Shown in pieces: positions 31,211 to 39,570 of a DNA stretch of 64,000 nucleotides (within the stretch, counting starts at the first letter, position 1; the number at the start of each line of letters is the position of its first letter). The stretch is from JACVRW01 sp963825345 (GTDB lineage: Bacteria > Actinomycetota > Thermoleophilia > Solirubrobacterales > Thermoleophilaceae): the NCBI GenBank assembly GCA_963825345.1, contig CAWGSQ010000010.1, positions 1 through 64,000 of the forward strand. The letters are read 5' to 3'. Made by a program: the position numbers and the translations under genes. Below the pieces are notes generated by a model. The model worked only from the letters and a program-made list of their open reading frames with translations. It had not been told where the DNA came from and did not search any database.

Positions 31211-32310
31211 CAGGTGGGGCCGGCCCCGTTCACGGCGTCGGCCGCACGTGGTGCCGGTCCCACGTACTTCGCGCTCGGCCGGATCAGGCGGCCCTCGCGC
31301 TTCTGCTCCATGATGTGCGCCGCCCAGCCGCCCACGCGCGCGCTGGCGAACATCGGGGTGAACAGGTCGGGCGGTACCTCCGCGAAGTCGAGCACCACCG
31401 CCGACCAGAACTCCACGTTCGTGGCGAGCACCCGGTCGGGCTTGCGCGCCTTCAGCTCGGCGAGCGCGGCCTCCTCGAGCTTCTCGGCCACCTCCAGCCG
31501 CGGGGCGCCGATCTCGCGCGCGGTCCTGCGCAGCACGCGGGCGCGCGGGTCCTCGGCGCGGTACACGCGGTGGCCGAAGCCCATCAGCCGGTCGCCGCGG
31601 TCGAGCGCCTGCTTGACCCAGCGCTCGGCGTCGCCCTCGGCCTCCACCTCGTCGAGCATCTGGAGCACGCGCGACGGCGCGCCGCCGTGCAGCGGGCCGG
31701 AGAGGGCGCCGACCGCTCCGGAGAGCGCTGCGGCCACGTCCGCGCCGGTCGAGGCGATCACACGCGCCGTGAATGTGGATGCGTTCATGCCGTGCTCGGC
31801 GGCGGAGATCCAGTAGGCGTCGATCGCCTTCACGTGGCGCGGATCGGCCTCGCCGCGCCAGCGGATCAGGAAGCGCTCCGGGATCGAGCCGGCCTTGTCC
31901 ACCTCGGCCTGAGGAATCGGCGGGCGCCCGACGCCGCGGGCCGACTGCGCCACGAAGGAGAGCGCCATCACGGACACTCGGGCGAGGTCTCCGCGTGCCT
32001 GCTCGTCTGAGATGTCGATCAGCTGCGAGAGACCCCACTCGGGCGCGAGCATTGCCAGCGCCGCCTGCAGGTCCACGCGCGGGTCGCCGGTGCGCACCGA
32101 CAGCGGGTGCGGCTCTGCCGGCGGCAGGCCGGGCTCGTACTGGCCGTCCACGAGCAGGCCCCAGACCTTCTCGTACGGCACGTTGCCGACGAGCTCCTCG
32201 ATGTCGACCCCGCGATACCGAAGCGCACCGCCCTCACGGTCAGGCTCGGCGATCGACGTGTCGAACGCGATTACTCCCTCAAGTCCCGAAGGAACCTCGA
32301 TCAGCGCCAT
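31210..32310 (-). CDS. Citrate synthase family protein
   Basis: The 366-residue small-type citrate synthase has catalytic residues in SAAEHGMNASTFTARV, GPLHGGAPSRV, MGFGHRVYRAEDPRA and the late Asp region in LDFAEVPPDLFTPMFASAR. It condenses oxaloacetate with acetyl-CoA; 2-methylcitrate synthase activity is possible in this subgroup. Its start is 23 bases from the divergent GNAT gene, so its promoter must overlap that gene's. The MFS gene follows with a one-base overlap. Confidence 0.93.
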   Translation of the reverse strand: MALIEVPSGLEGVIAFDTSIAEPDREGGALRYRGVDIEELVGNVPYEKVWGLLVDGQYEPGLPPAEPHPLSVRTGDPRVDLQAALAMLAPEWGLSQLIDISDEQARGDLARVSVMALSFVAQSARGVGRPPIPQAEVDKAGSIPERFLIRWRGEADPRHVKAIDAYWISAAEHGMNASTFTARVIASTGADVAAALSGAVGALSGPLHGGAPSRVLQMLDEVEAEGDAERWVKQALDRGDRLMGFGHRVYRAEDPRARVLRRTAREIGAPRLEVAEKLEEAALAELKARKPDRVLATNVEFWSAVVLDFAEVPPDLFTPMFASARVGGWAAHIMEQKREGRLIRPSAKYVGPAPRAADAVNGAGPT

Positions 32311-32333
32311 TGGCGCAGGATACTTACGGTCCC
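32311..32333. promoter_or_regulatory. Overlapping divergent -10 elements
   Basis: Only 23 bases separate the starts of citrate synthase (minus) and the GNAT gene (plus). The central GATACTTAC reads TACTTA on the plus strand, seven bases before the TTG at 32334, and TAAGTA on the minus strand, ten bases before the ATG at 32310. Both fit loose TANNNT-like -10 boxes, implying two leaderless transcripts from one shared core. Confidence 0.4.
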
Positions 32334-32783
32334 TTGGTTCGCCTGGCCACAGAAGAGGACGCCGCTGGCGTCGCGCGGCTCATGATCGGCTTCCGCGACT
32401 GGCAGGGCAAGAGCGAGCCCGCGGACGACGTGATCGCGGCCACGGTCCGGAAGCTGCTCGCGGATCCGGGAACGGAGTTCCTGCTCGGCGGGAGCCCTCC
32501 CACCGGCGCCTGCCAGCTCCGCTACCGGCTCTCCGTCTGGACCGGAACCGACGACTGCTGCCTCGAGGATCTCTTCGTGGAGGCCGACGGGCGCGGGTCG
32601 GGCCTCGGCCGCGCGCTTGTGGAGGCGGCCCTGGAACGCGCGCGAGAGCGCGGCTGCGCCCGCATCGACCTCGATGCGAACGAGGCGAACGAACCGGCGC
32701 TGGCTCTCTACAGGTCGGTCGGCTTCGATAGCTGGTCGAGCGCCGCCGGCGGCAACGACCTGTTTATGCGGCTGCGTCTCTGA
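32334..32783 (+). CDS. GNAT family acetyltransferase
   Basis: The 149-residue GNAT has the acetyl-CoA pyrophosphate-binding motif VEADGRGSGLGRALVEAALE (Q/RxxGxG/A) followed by RIDLDANEANEPALALYRSV. It transfers an acetyl group to an unknown amine. No ATG lies near the domain start. The TTG at 32334 gives the expected N terminus LVRLATEEDAAG and sits seven bases after a -10-like TACTTA. It overlaps the convergent MOSC gene by 20 bases. Confidence 0.8.
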   Translation: MVRLATEEDAAGVARLMIGFRDWQGKSEPADDVIAATVRKLLADPGTEFLLGGSPPTGACQLRYRLSVWTGTDDCCLEDLFVEADGRGSGLGRALVEAALERARERGCARIDLDANEANEPALALYRSVGFDSWSSAAGGNDLFMRLRL

Positions 32784-33204
32784 CTTCGTCGACCTCGTCG
32801 CCCACCGCGATGCGGCCGGGCGAGACGATGTCCGCGCGCAGGCCCGCGCGGTGCACCATTCCCTTGAGCACACCGGGATAGGTGAGGCTCTCGATGTGCT
32901 GGCAGGGCTCGCACCACTCGGCGCCCACGGCCTCCACCCCGCCCACCCGGAAGCGCTTTCCGAGCAGGTCGTTCAGACGGATGCCGCTGGTGAGCACCTG
33001 CCGGCGGATTTCGGCGTGCGAGAGCTCGATCCCGGTGTCATCGCGGAACGCCTCGAGCGCCTCGGCCTCGACGAGTGTGATGTCGCCGCGGCCGAAGTAG
33101 CGGTCGCCCGGCAGGCCCTCGGCGGTCACGTCGATGCTGTCGACGGGCTCCGGGAGCTGCTCGCGCTCGGGAGCGATTCGGATCGCCTCTACCTGTCCAG
33201 CCAT
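32764..33204 (-). CDS. MOSC domain protein
   Basis: The 146-residue protein spans a single MOSC beta-barrel: VEAIRIAPER, GLPGDRYFGRGDITLVEAEA, the LTSGIRLNDLLGKRFRVGGV core and the conserved cysteine region AEWCEPCQHIESL. MOSC proteins bind molybdenum cofactor sulfur or act as N-hydroxylated-substrate reductase components. ATG 33204 is chosen; the open frame further up is antisense to the methyltransferase gene. It is divergent from that gene. Confidence 0.83.
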   Translation of the reverse strand: MAGQVEAIRIAPEREQLPEPVDSIDVTAEGLPGDRYFGRGDITLVEAEALEAFRDDTGIELSHAEIRRQVLTSGIRLNDLLGKRFRVGGVEAVGAEWCEPCQHIESLTYPGVLKGMVHRAGLRADIVSPGRIAVGDEVDEVRDAAA

Positions 33205-33231
33205 GACGACCAGAGTACCCTGCCTCCCGTC

Positions 33232-33870
33232 ATGCGCATCCTCGAAGAGGTGGTCGAGCGCTATTTGCACGACCTTCGCCCCGAACGCTCCGAGGTGATG
33301 CGCGAGATGGAGGAGCTCGCCGAGCGCGACTCCGTGCCGATTGTCCACTGGGAGACCGGCCGCCTGCTCGCGGTGCTCTGTCGGGTGCTCGATCCGGTGG
33401 TGCTCGAGGTGGGCACCGCGATCGGCTACTCGACGCTCCACATGGCCGAGCAGCTCGAGCGCGGGCGCGTTGTCACCCTGGAGCGCGACCCGGAGCGCGC
33501 CGCCCAGGCCCGCTCGTACCTCGAGCGCGGCGGCGTGGCGGACCGCGTCGAGATCGTCGAGGGCGACGCGCTCGAGACGCTGCCGGGCCTCGACGGCCCG
33601 TTCGACCTGCTCTTCGTGGACGCCAGCAAGGGCGAGTACGCCCGCTACATCGAGCTGGCCGAGTCGAAGCTCTCGGAGCGCGCGCTGATGGTGGTGGACA
33701 ACCTGCTGATGAGCGGCGAGGTGGCGCTGCCCGAGGACGCCGAGACCTGGTGGAACTCCGACTCGCTCGCCTCCGCACGCCGCCTCAACAGCGAGCTGCT
33801 CAGCTCCGAGGACTGGCTCGCCTGCGTGCTTCCGGTGGGCGACGGAATAGGCGTCGCCGCGCGCCGCTAG
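33232..33870 (+). CDS. SAM-dependent O-methyltransferase (CCoAOMT-like)
   Basis: The 212-residue class I methyltransferase has an N-terminal helical cap, motif I VLEVGTAIGYSTLHMA, the acidic ribose-binding strand VVTLERDPERAAQA, GDALETLPGLDGPFDLLFVD and the metal/substrate segment VVDNLLMSGEV. This order is typical of the catechol/caffeoyl-CoA O-methyltransferase family; the substrate is unknown. TACCCT (33215-33220) lies eleven bases upstream of the ATG as a possible -10. Confidence 0.88.
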   Translation: MRILEEVVERYLHDLRPERSEVMREMEELAERDSVPIVHWETGRLLAVLCRVLDPVVLEVGTAIGYSTLHMAEQLERGRVVTLERDPERAAQARSYLERGGVADRVEIVEGDALETLPGLDGPFDLLFVDASKGEYARYIELAESKLSERALMVVDNLLMSGEVALPEDAETWWNSDSLASARRLNSELLSSEDWLACVLPVGDGIGVAARR

Positions 33871-33887
33871 CGGCGCAGTGCTGCTCT

Positions 33888-34808
33888 TCAGCCGATGACC
33901 GGCAGGCTGCGGTCGGCGTCGAGGTCGCTCAGCGCCTTCTGCATCTTGCCCGTGACGAGCTCGTAGGCCTCTTCGATGTCCGGCTTGGCGCCGAGCCGCT
34001 TCTTCAGGTCGATCTTCGGCAGCGCGCGCACGGTGATCTTGGCCGGGAGCGGGATGCGGCCCGGCAGGTCGAGCACAGTCAGGCCGAACGGCGGACCGAT
34101 CTGGGGCGGCAGCACCTTCAGCCTTAACAGGCTGTCCAGCCGCAGCAGCTTCGCGAAGCGGCGCCCGCGACCGAGGAAGAGCGCCGTCTCCTGCCCGCCG
34201 ATGGCCACCACGGGCACGATCGGCACGTCGTGCTCGATGGCGAGACGCACGAACCCGGTCCGGCCCGCGAAGTCGATCTCCGCGGACTCCCAGCTCGGCC
34301 TGTAGGTCTCGTGGTCGCCGCCGGGGTACACGAGCAGCGCGGCGTCGCGCTCGAGCACGCGGGCCATGTTCTCCGGCGAGGCCGGGATGGTCCCGTAGCG
34401 CGACAGCGAGCCGCGCACCCCCGGTATCTGGAACACCATGTCGTGGGCGAGCTGGTGGAAGCGGCGCAGCGGCCCGAAGTGGTCGTAGAACGCCTGCGAG
34501 AACACGAAGGTGTCCGAGATCAGGGTGCCTCCGGAGTGGTTCCCCACGAGCAGGACGGGGCCCTCCGCCGGAATGTTGTTGAGCCCGCGGACCTCGGCGC
34601 GGTGGTAGACGTCCGAGAACATGCGCAGCGTCGGGAGCGTTGTGCGGATGTACTCGGGATCCCAGGCGTCGAGCCAGTCGTCCGGTCCGTGCCCGTTGCC
34701 CGACACCGGGTTGAGCGCCCCCGCCACGTCGCCCCCGGCCGCGGCCATCATGCGCGCCCAGCCGGCGCCTGCGCCGAGCAGTTCCTCGAGCCTCCCGTTT
34801 TCCGCCAT
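33888..34808 (-). CDS. Lysophospholipid/diacylglycerol acyltransferase-like protein (PlsC superfamily)
   Basis: From ATG 34808 (306 residues) the PlsC-fold landmarks are VLLVGNHSGGTLISD (active-site His), RYGTIPASPENM and LLVYPGGDHETYRPSW. The HSGG version of the H-x4-D motif is that of the TMEM68/DGAT-like branch rather than classic PlsC. It would acylate a lysophospholipid or diacylglycerol at the membrane. An upstream ATG at 34850 exists but collides with the divergent gene. TATAGC six bases upstream of 34808 on the minus strand suggests a leaderless start. Confidence 0.83.
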   Translation of the reverse strand: MAENGRLEELLGAGAGWARMMAAAGGDVAGALNPVSGNGHGPDDWLDAWDPEYIRTTLPTLRMFSDVYHRAEVRGLNNIPAEGPVLLVGNHSGGTLISDTFVFSQAFYDHFGPLRRFHQLAHDMVFQIPGVRGSLSRYGTIPASPENMARVLERDAALLVYPGGDHETYRPSWESAEIDFAGRTGFVRLAIEHDVPIVPVVAIGGQETALFLGRGRRFAKLLRLDSLLRLKVLPPQIGPPFGLTVLDLPGRIPLPAKITVRALPKIDLKKRLGAKPDIEEAYELVTGKMQKALSDLDADRSLPVIG

Positions 34809-34848
34809 TCGGTGGCTATACCCGTCTCGGACCGGGATCATCCGGTAC

Positions 34849-35217
34849 ATGCGAATCCTCCTGATCGCCTTCGGGCTCGGCCAGCTGCTGCTCGGCCTGC
34901 TGCTGTGGCTCGCGCCGGGCTTCTTCTATGACGAGATCGGCCCCTACCCACCGCGCAACGACCACTACATGGCGGACATCGCCACCTTCTACCTCGCCCT
35001 TGGAGCGGTGACGCTCGTGGCCGTGCGGCGCCCGAGCTGGCGCCTGCCGGTGCTGGCCCTGGCGCTTGTGCAGTACGCGCTGCACTCGCTGAACCACCTC
35101 ATCGACATCGGCGAATCGGACCCGTCGTGGCTCGGCCCGGCGAACTTCGTGTCGCTGCTGCTCACGGCGCTCCTGCTCGGCTGGATGCTCCGCCGCGAGA
35201 ACGAGGTGGCCGCATGA
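34849..35217 (+). CDS. Small four-helix membrane protein
   Basis: The 122-residue hypothetical integral membrane protein has about four hydrophobic helices (LLIAFGLGQLLLGLLLWLAP, FYLALGAVTLVAV, LALALVQYALHSLNHL, NFVSLLLTALLLGWML). The acidic/aromatic loop PYPPRNDHYMADIATFY and the conserved-looking HSLNHLIDIGESDPSWLG suggest a DUF4345-type family, which I cannot confirm. Its start is 40 bases from the divergent acyltransferase. The stop overlaps the start of the epimerase pseudogene as ATGA. Confidence 0.7.
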   Translation: MRILLIAFGLGQLLLGLLLWLAPGFFYDEIGPYPPRNDHYMADIATFYLALGAVTLVAVRRPSWRLPVLALALVQYALHSLNHLIDIGESDPSWLGPANFVSLLLTALLLGWMLRRENEVAA

Positions 35218-36158
35218 GGGTGTTCCTGGCAGGTGCGAGCGGCGCCATCGGGCGTCCGCTCGTGCGCAAGCTGATCGCCGCCGGCCACGAGGTCACGGGC
35301 ATGACTCGCTCCGACGCCCGCGCCGAGGAGATACGTGCGGACGGCGCCGACGCGGCCGTCGTGGACGTGTTCGATGCCGACGCGCTGCGCACCGCGGTCG
35401 ACAGGGCGTCGCCTGAGGTCGTGATCCACCAGCTCACCGCCCTGCCGGACGGATCGAATTTCCGCAAGGAGGGCACATACCCGCCACCAACCGCTTCGGA
35501 CCGAGGGGACGCGCAATCTGATGGAGTCCGCGCGCGCGGGGCCGGGGCGCGCCGGTTCGTCTGCCAGAGCATCGCCTTCGCGTATCGCCGGAAGGGGATC
35601 GCCCTCAAGACCGAGGGCGACCCGCTCCTGGACGACGCCCCCGCTGCCTTCGGCGAGCGGGGTCACCGCGCTGCGCGAGATGGAGGCGATGGTGCTCGGC
35701 AGCCGACGCGCTCGACGGTCTCGTGCTCCGCTACGGGTTCTTTTATGGCCCCGGCACGCACTACGACCGAGACGGGTCACTCGACGGCAGGACGTGCGGC
35801 GGCGGCGCCTGCCAATCGTCGGCAAGGGCAGCGGCGTGTTCTCGTTCATCCACGTGGACGATGCGGCCGACGCCACCGTCGCCGCGGTCGAGCGTGGGGC
35901 ACCGGGCATCTACAACATCAGCGACGATGAGCCGCGCCGCAATGCGCGAGTGGGTGCCCGTGTCCTCGCCGAGGCGGCCGGCGCGAAGCCCCGCTGCGCG
36001 TGCCGGTCTGGTTGGCGAGGTTGGTGGGCGGGCAAGGACGGTCGGCAACTTCGCGTCGAGCTGCGAGGCGCTCGAACGAGAAGGCGAAGCGCGAGCTCGG
36101 CTGGCGGCCCGCGCATCCGAGCTGGCGCAGGGGGTTCGCGGAGTCGCTGGCGCCCTAG
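35214..36158 (+). pseudogene. NAD-dependent epimerase/dehydratase, multiply frameshifted
   Basis: The first 95 or so codons are an intact extended-SDR N terminus (VFLAGASGAIGRPLVRKLIA, VVIHQLTALPDG). After that the reading switches frame repeatedly: RRFVCQSIAFAYRRKGIAL, GVTALREMEAMVLG, LVLRYGFFYGPGTHYDRDG, LPIVGKGSGVFSFIHVDDAA, AAMREWVPV and LAEAAGAKP come from alternating frames. I count at least six single-base shifts before the terminal RRGFAESLAP and stop at 36156-36158. Family identity is clear and function is lost unless these are assembly errors. It was translationally coupled to the upstream membrane protein gene. Confidence 0.8.
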
Positions 36159-36361
36159 TTCGAGATGCTGTACGCCAGCGGCAGGAAGATCGTGGCCGCG
36201 AAGATCAGCAGGATGCCCGCGATCACCAGGGTCCTCGACTTGATGATGTGACCGAGCGTTCCGATCAGGAAGCCGAGGCCCAGGAGGACGATGAAGAACG
36301 TGGGCGAGACCCGGAAGTCGCCCGACTGGCCCGGGCCGTCGTCCGGGAGGAATTGCGCCAT
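36155..36361 (-). CDS. Small two-helix membrane protein
   Basis: The 68-residue hypothetical protein has two hydrophobic helices (FFIVLLGLGFLIGTLGHII and LVIAGILLIFAATIFLPLAY) joined by a short basic turn KSR. The ATG at 36361 gives a hydrophilic N terminus rich in Asp/Gly. It lies between the end of the epimerase pseudogene, overlapping it by 4 bases, and the divergent MoxR gene. No function can be assigned. Confidence 0.6.
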   Translation of the reverse strand: MAQFLPDDGPGQSGDFRVSPTFFIVLLGLGFLIGTLGHIIKSRTLVIAGILLIFAATIFLPLAYSISN

Positions 36362-36412
36362 CACGGAGACGAGGGCGGCGAGCACGAGGCCCGAAAGTAT
36401 CCTTCGGGTCGG

Positions 36413-37312
36413 ATGAGCGACGCGTTCACCAGCATCGACGACGCCCGCGAGCGCCTCGGCAAGGTCGGATACCTCGCCGACGAGCCCGCCGCGCTCGTGT
36501 CGTACCTCGCCGGGATCCTCGGCAAGCCGGTGCTCGTGGAGGGCCCCGCGGGCGTGGGCAAGACAGAGCTCGCCAAGGCGGTGTCGCGCGCCACGGGGCG
36601 CAACCTGATCCGGCTCCAGTGCTACGAGGGGCTCGACGAGGCGAAGGCGCTGTACGAGTGGAACTACCGCAAGCAGCTGCTGCGCATCCAGACGGAGGCC
36701 GCCGACACCGGCTGGAAGGAGGTCAAGGACGACATCTTCGGCGAGGACTTCCTGCTCGCCCGCCCGCTCCTGAACGCCATCACCACCGACGAGCCGGTGG
36801 TGCTGCTGATCGACGAGATCGACAAGACCGACCAGGAGTTCGAGGCGATGCTCCTCGAGGTGCTGTCCGACTTCCAGATCTCGATCCCTGAGCTGGGCGT
36901 GGTGGAGGCGCGCACGCACCCGCTCGTTCTGCTCACCTCCAACAACTCGCGCGAGCTGACCGAGGCGCTCAAGCGCCGCTGCCTCTACCTCTGGCTCGAC
37001 TATCCGGACGTGGAGCGCGAACTCGAGATCGTGCGCCTGCACGCGCCCGAGCTCGACCAGAAGGTGGCCCGCAAGCTCGTGGAGGTGATCCACATGGTGC
37101 GGGCGCTCGACCTGAAGAAGCCCCCCTCGATCGCGGAGTCGATCGACTGGGCGCGCGCGCTGCTCCTGCTCGGCGCCGAGGACGTGGACCAGGCGGTGCT
37201 CCAGAAGACGATGTCGATCATCGTGAAGCACCGGACCGACCTGGACCTGGTGGCGGAGCGGGTGGGCGTGAAGCTTGGCGATGGCCTCCTCGGAACCCGG
37301 CAAGCGGGCTAA
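36413..37312 (+). CDS. MoxR-family AAA+ ATPase
   Basis: The 299-residue AAA+ ATPase has Walker A VEGPAGVGKTELAKAV, Walker B VVLLIDEIDK, sensor 1 LVLLTSNNSREL and an arginine-containing lid (KRRCLYLWLDYPD). MoxR proteins act as chaperones that work with VWA-domain partners to insert metals or assemble complexes. ATG 36413 follows TATCCT (36398-36403) by nine bases. The C terminus overlaps the VWA gene by 32 bases, so the two are coupled, as in CoxD/CoxE-like pairs. No CO dehydrogenase genes are in the window. Confidence 0.92.
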   Translation: MSDAFTSIDDARERLGKVGYLADEPAALVSYLAGILGKPVLVEGPAGVGKTELAKAVSRATGRNLIRLQCYEGLDEAKALYEWNYRKQLLRIQTEAADTGWKEVKDDIFGEDFLLARPLLNAITTDEPVVLLIDEIDKTDQEFEAMLLEVLSDFQISIPELGVVEARTHPLVLLTSNNSRELTEALKRRCLYLWLDYPDVERELEIVRLHAPELDQKVARKLVEVIHMVRALDLKKPPSIAESIDWARALLLLGAEDVDQAVLQKTMSIIVKHRTDLDLVAERVGVKLGDGLLGTRQAG

Positions 37313-38699
37313 CCCCGCGCTCTACGGCGGCATGCCACCGGCCCGCGGGCCGGCCGGCATGGCACCGCGGCTGCTCGAGTTCGCGGACGAGCTGCGCACC
37401 GAGGGCGTGGCCGTGGGCACCTCCGAGCTGCTCGACGCCTTCCAGGCGCTCGACGCGGTGAGCTGGACCTCGCCGGAAGACTTCCGCGAGGCGCTCGCCA
37501 CCACGCTCGCCAAGTCCCAGGAGGACAGGCACGTGCTCGATGTGCTGTTCGACCGCTTCTTCTTCCGGGCCGTGGAGCGCGAGGCGATCGAGCAGGGGCT
37601 GCGCGAGGAGCGCTTCCAGGGCGGCGAGGAGCTCGACCTCGAGGCCCTGCGCGAACGGATCCGGGAGGCGATCCGCGCCGGCTCGGACGGCGAGATGCGC
37701 GACCTCGCGCGGCTCGCGATCGCCGCGTTCGGGCGTCAGGGCGAGGGCTCCGGCGTGATCGGCGTGGACGTGCAGCGCATCAGGCGGACGCTCGGCCTCA
37801 AGGGAGAGAAGCAGGGCGCGGAGCTGCCGGATCCGGACGCCGTGCCGCGCGACCGCCTCCAGGAGTTCGAGCGCCACGTGCGCCGCGAGCTCGAGCGCCA
37901 GATGATCGAGCGGACGCAGTCGCTGCCGCCCGCAAAGCCGCTCCGCGAGCTGGACCGCGCGCTGCCCACGAATCCCGCCCAGGACCTCTCCCAGGTGCAC
38001 AAGACCGTGGCCCAGCTGAAGAAGCGGCTCGCCTCGCAGGGGCGCGAGCACCGCGGCCGACGGCGCTCGTGGCAGGTGGACGTGCGCCGCACGATGCGGG
38101 CGTCGCTTCAAACCGGCGGCGTCCCACTGGACCTCAAGTACCGGCCGCGACGCCCGCGCCGGCCCGAGCTGTACGTGCTCTGCGACGTGTCCACGAGCGT
38201 CACGAGCGCCAGCGTCTTCTTCCTGTCGGTGCTGCACGCGCTGCACGACCAGTTCCGCAAACTGCGCTCCTTCGTGTTCGTGGAGCGGATCTCCGAGGTA
38301 ACCGACGTGTTCGAGCGCGAGCGCTCGTTCGAGGCGGTTTCGCGGCGGATCGCCACCGACGCCGGCGTGGCGGACGTGTCGGGGTACACCGACTACGGCC
38401 GCGTCTGGGTCGAGTTCCTCGACAAGGTGGTGGACGACCTCGACCCGCGCTCGACCGTGATCGTGCTCGGCGATGCCCGCACCAACGGGCGCGAGCCGCA
38501 CGCGCAGGTGTTCGGCCACGTGGCGGAGCGCGCCGGGCGCACGTTCTGGATCAACCCGGAGCCGCGGCTCTACTGGAACTACGGCGATTCGGTGATGTCC
38601 GTGTACGAGCCCTACTGCGACGGCGTCTTCGAATGCTGGACGACCAAGCAGCTCGAGGCGTTCGTGAACGCGCTGGGCGAACTGCGCGCCGTCGCCTAG
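37281..38699 (+). CDS. VWA domain protein, CoxE-like
   Basis: The 472-residue protein has an N-terminal helical region (about 20-230, with many Glu/Arg helices) and a C-terminal von Willebrand A domain with the MIDAS residues in LCDVSTSVTSAS (DxSxS), a Thr in SGYTDYGRVWVEF and the third loop VIVLGDARTNGREP. It would partner the MoxR ATPase in a metal-dependent assembly process. ATG 37281 lies inside the moxR gene; a TTG six bases earlier is possible. The target complex is unknown because no obvious metalloenzyme follows. Confidence 0.9.
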   Translation: MASSEPGKRANPALYGGMPPARGPAGMAPRLLEFADELRTEGVAVGTSELLDAFQALDAVSWTSPEDFREALATTLAKSQEDRHVLDVLFDRFFFRAVEREAIEQGLREERFQGGEELDLEALRERIREAIRAGSDGEMRDLARLAIAAFGRQGEGSGVIGVDVQRIRRTLGLKGEKQGAELPDPDAVPRDRLQEFERHVRRELERQMIERTQSLPPAKPLRELDRALPTNPAQDLSQVHKTVAQLKKRLASQGREHRGRRRSWQVDVRRTMRASLQTGGVPLDLKYRPRRPRRPELYVLCDVSTSVTSASVFFLSVLHALHDQFRKLRSFVFVERISEVTDVFERERSFEAVSRRIATDAGVADVSGYTDYGRVWVEFLDKVVDDLDPRSTVIVLGDARTNGREPHAQVFGHVAERAGRTFWINPEPRLYWNYGDSVMSVYEPYCDGVFECWTTKQLEAFVNALGELRAVA

Positions 38700-38711
38700 A
38701 TAGACTGGCGG

Positions 38712-38808
38712 GACAAGACAGGGGGGCTCGCGGGAGCGGGCTGAGATAGCGCCAAGGACCCCGGCGCTGACCCTTTGAACCTGTGGGGTAATGCCCGCGG
38801 AGGGAGCG
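38712..38808 (+). promoter_or_regulatory. TPP riboswitch (THI element)
   Basis: The conserved core is unmistakable: CTGAGA at 38741-38746, ACCCTTTGAACCTG at 38770-38783, GGTAATGCC at 38787-38795 and GGAGGGA at 38799-38805. A GCTC/GAGC hairpin fills the variable stem before CTGAGA. The final GGAGGG is also the Shine-Dalgarno of the ATG at 38809, so thiamine pyrophosphate binding most likely blocks translation initiation. It controls the three-gene importer that follows. Confidence 0.93.
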
Positions 38809-39570
38809 ATGCAGACTGAGGTCGAGGCTCCTGTGACGGAGCCTCTTTCGTTCAGGAACGTGACGCGGCGGTACCCCAGGGTCACCGCGCTAGAGGGAAT
38901 CGATTTGGCCGTCCGGCAGGACGAGCTGATGGCGGTCGTGGGCCCGTCGGGCTGCGGTAAGTCGACGCTGCTCGAGCTGGTGGCGGGCCTTCAGGAGCCG
39001 GACGCCGGGAGCGTGACGCTGCTGGGCGCCACCGATGCAGCGGCGCGCCGGGCCGCGAGCGCCTATATGCCGCAGCGCGACCTTCTGCTCCCGTGGCGGG
39101 ACGCCCTCGCGAACGCCGCGCTCGCGCTGGAGTGCCAGGGCGTGCCTCGTGCGGAGGCGCGCCGCCGCGCCGAGCCTCTCTTCGAGCGCTTCGGTCTCGC
39201 GGACTTCGAGCGCGCGCGCCCGGCCGAGCTGTCCGGCGGGATGCGCCAGCGCGTGGCCTTCCTGCGGACGCTCCTGCCCGGACGCCCCGTTCTCCTCCTC
39301 GACGAGCCCTTCGGGGGCCTCGACTCGCTCACCCGCTCCTCGATGCAGCGCTGGCTGGCGGACGCGCTCGCCGACGAGCCGCGAACGGTCCTGCTCGTGA
39401 CCCACGACGTGGAGGAGGCCGCGTTCCTGGCGGACCGGATCGCCGTGCTCTCGCCTCGGCCCGGTCGCGTGGTGGCGCAGATCCCCGTGGGGCTCCCGCG
39501 GCCGCGCGATGTGACGAGCCCCGAGTTCGGGCAGCTCAAGCGAAGGGTCCTGGAGGCGCTCGGCCTGTGA
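38809..39570 (+). CDS. ABC transporter ATPase, thiamine-precursor uptake
   Basis: The 253-residue ATPase has Walker A VGPSGCGKST, Q-loop region YMPQRDLLLPW, signature ELSGGMRQRVAFLRTLL, Walker B VLLLDEPFGG and the switch His in LLVTHDVEE. Closest in style to the nitrate/taurine/HMP branch (SsuB/ThiZ). The ATG at 38791 lies within the riboswitch, so the ATG at 38809 after GGAGGGA is the start. With the permease and lipoprotein it should import hydroxymethylpyrimidine or a formylaminopyrimidine, repressed by TPP. Confidence 0.92.
   Translation: MQTEVEAPVTEPLSFRNVTRRYPRVTALEGIDLAVRQDELMAVVGPSGCGKSTLLELVAGLQEPDAGSVTLLGATDAAARRAASAYMPQRDLLLPWRDALANAALALECQGVPRAEARRRAEPLFERFGLADFERARPAELSGGMRQRVAFLRTLLPGRPVLLLDEPFGGLDSLTRSSMQRWLADALADEPRTVLLVTHDVEEAAFLADRIAVLSPRPGRVVAQIPVGLPRPRDVTSPEFGQLKRRVLEALGL

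Noticed and set aside
31211..32038. Long N-terminal extension of the MFS exporter frame
   Set aside because: It is the shadow of citrate synthase in another frame. The MFS protein begins at ATG 31210 with a typical helix 1.
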